A DNA stretch of 64,000 nucleotides, from positions 2,356,001-2,420,000 of the forward strand of contig JAGMUV010000006.1 in assembly GCA_020744425.1 (NCBI GenBank). Direction: 5' to 3'. Origin of the DNA: Dactylonectria macrodidyma (lineage: Eukaryota > Ascomycota > Sordariomycetes > Hypocreales > Nectriaceae). This document shows, one piece after another, positions 63,539 through 64,000 of the stretch. Under the pieces are notes generated by a model. It saw only the letters and a list, made by a program, of their open reading frames with translations, was not told the DNA's origin and made no database searches. Position 1 is the first letter of the stretch; the number at the start of each line of letters is the position of its first letter. The position numbers were made by a program, and so were the translations under genes.

Positions 63539-64000
63539 ATGGGCGTATTCTAGGTTAATAGACTGGAGTCACAGCATTTTCTGATAGTGGCATGCTTGAA
63601 GCGGTGATCTGTTTACGTTATATCTAGGCAACTGATTCGGATAGGATGTGGGTGGCCCTGTGGCCTTCCTTGCGGGTTGGTTTCTGTGCTCATCTATTCA
63701 CCATTTTGGCTCAAAGTCGTCTCATTGTTTCCGAGAGCGCCTGCTTGGGGGCTCCTAAAGCCTGTGGGCTTCCTGACGCTCCTTATTCGGTTTTTTCCAA
63801 AGCTCGTTCCGTATCTGACGCAGCTTCCGTAACCCATTGGTTTCCCGACTCCGCTTCTCTGGGTATCGGCAACAGGCTGATGCCTGCTGCCAATAGACTG
63901 AAATATGGCCTTCATTCTTGATTGCAGCAAACATCCGTCTACCCTCACCACCCCTTCGACACTATAACTGGGCTTATTTCTTGAAATTTGCGATCTCGGC
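63539..64000. other. 3' flank, no gene
   Basis: Contains one 91-codon open frame on the plus strand without motifs. I see no supportable feature up to the window end. Confidence 0.4.

Noticed and set aside
63646..63921. 91-codon plus-strand open frame near the window end
   Set aside because: No motif or splice signals; could be the flank of a gene outside the window, but nothing supports it.

Overview
The window is nuclear DNA of a filamentous ascomycete (Pezizomycotina, most likely a Sordariomycete; I cannot name the species). The evidence is short spliceosomal introns, mostly 40-55 nt, with GTRNGT donors, CTAAC-like branch points and YAG acceptors. Protein families point the same way: two fungal Zn2Cys6 regulators, a delta-8 sphingolipid desaturase with an N-terminal cytochrome b5, a Na+/phosphate symporter of the PHO-4/PHO89 type, an Mch1-type transporter, a fungal flotillin, a NACHT-ankyrin protein and a decayed DUF7580 gene. 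Start, stop and splice sites below were chosen by eye; wherever exon lengths are given, their sum keeps the reading frame.

Layout. At 0.7-2.5 kb lies a broken DUF7580-type gene. At 2.6-4.5 kb is the delta-8 sphingolipid desaturase (minus), followed by about 3 kb without a gene. At 7.6-21.2 kb is a run of metabolic genes: a 2-oxoglutarate/Fe(II) oxygenase, an epoxide-hydrolase-like alpha/beta hydrolase, a Zn2Cys6 regulator, a 74-residue unknown protein, a medium-chain quinone reductase, an amidohydrolase, an MFS anion symporter of the allantoate-permease type and a type-B carboxylesterase. There is no polyketide or peptide synthase, so it looks more like a catabolic or detoxification set than a classical secondary-metabolite cluster. 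At 21.8-29.5 kb is a compact housekeeping block: an MCH1-like transporter, an F-box protein, an OB-fold-like protein, a HAL2-type bisphosphate nucleotidase, an intron-containing tRNA-Leu and an unknown PPxY protein. At 30.9-41.9 kb follow flotillin, a MATE transporter, a secreted CAP protein, a peroxisome-targeted FAD oxidase divergent from a second Zn2Cys6 regulator, and the phosphate symporter.

From 41.9 to 64 kb genes are sparser and more lineage-specific. They include a membrane protein with eight 8-cysteine repeats (46.8-48.3 kb), a 72-residue unknown protein, a 12-bp minisatellite encoding EDIN repeats, the mitochondrial phosphate carrier, a roughly 1.8-kilo-residue NACHT-ankyrin protein, a set of decayed or duplicated coiled-coil genes (59.8-62.2 kb) and a DUF1993 protein.

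The most unusual non-genic signal is a pair of loci 18 kb apart (28.27-28.45 kb and 46.04-46.15 kb). Both are built from exactly 11-bp-spaced copies of a motif near CGYCGARCANT in forward and inverted arrays. I do not recognise it as a known element.
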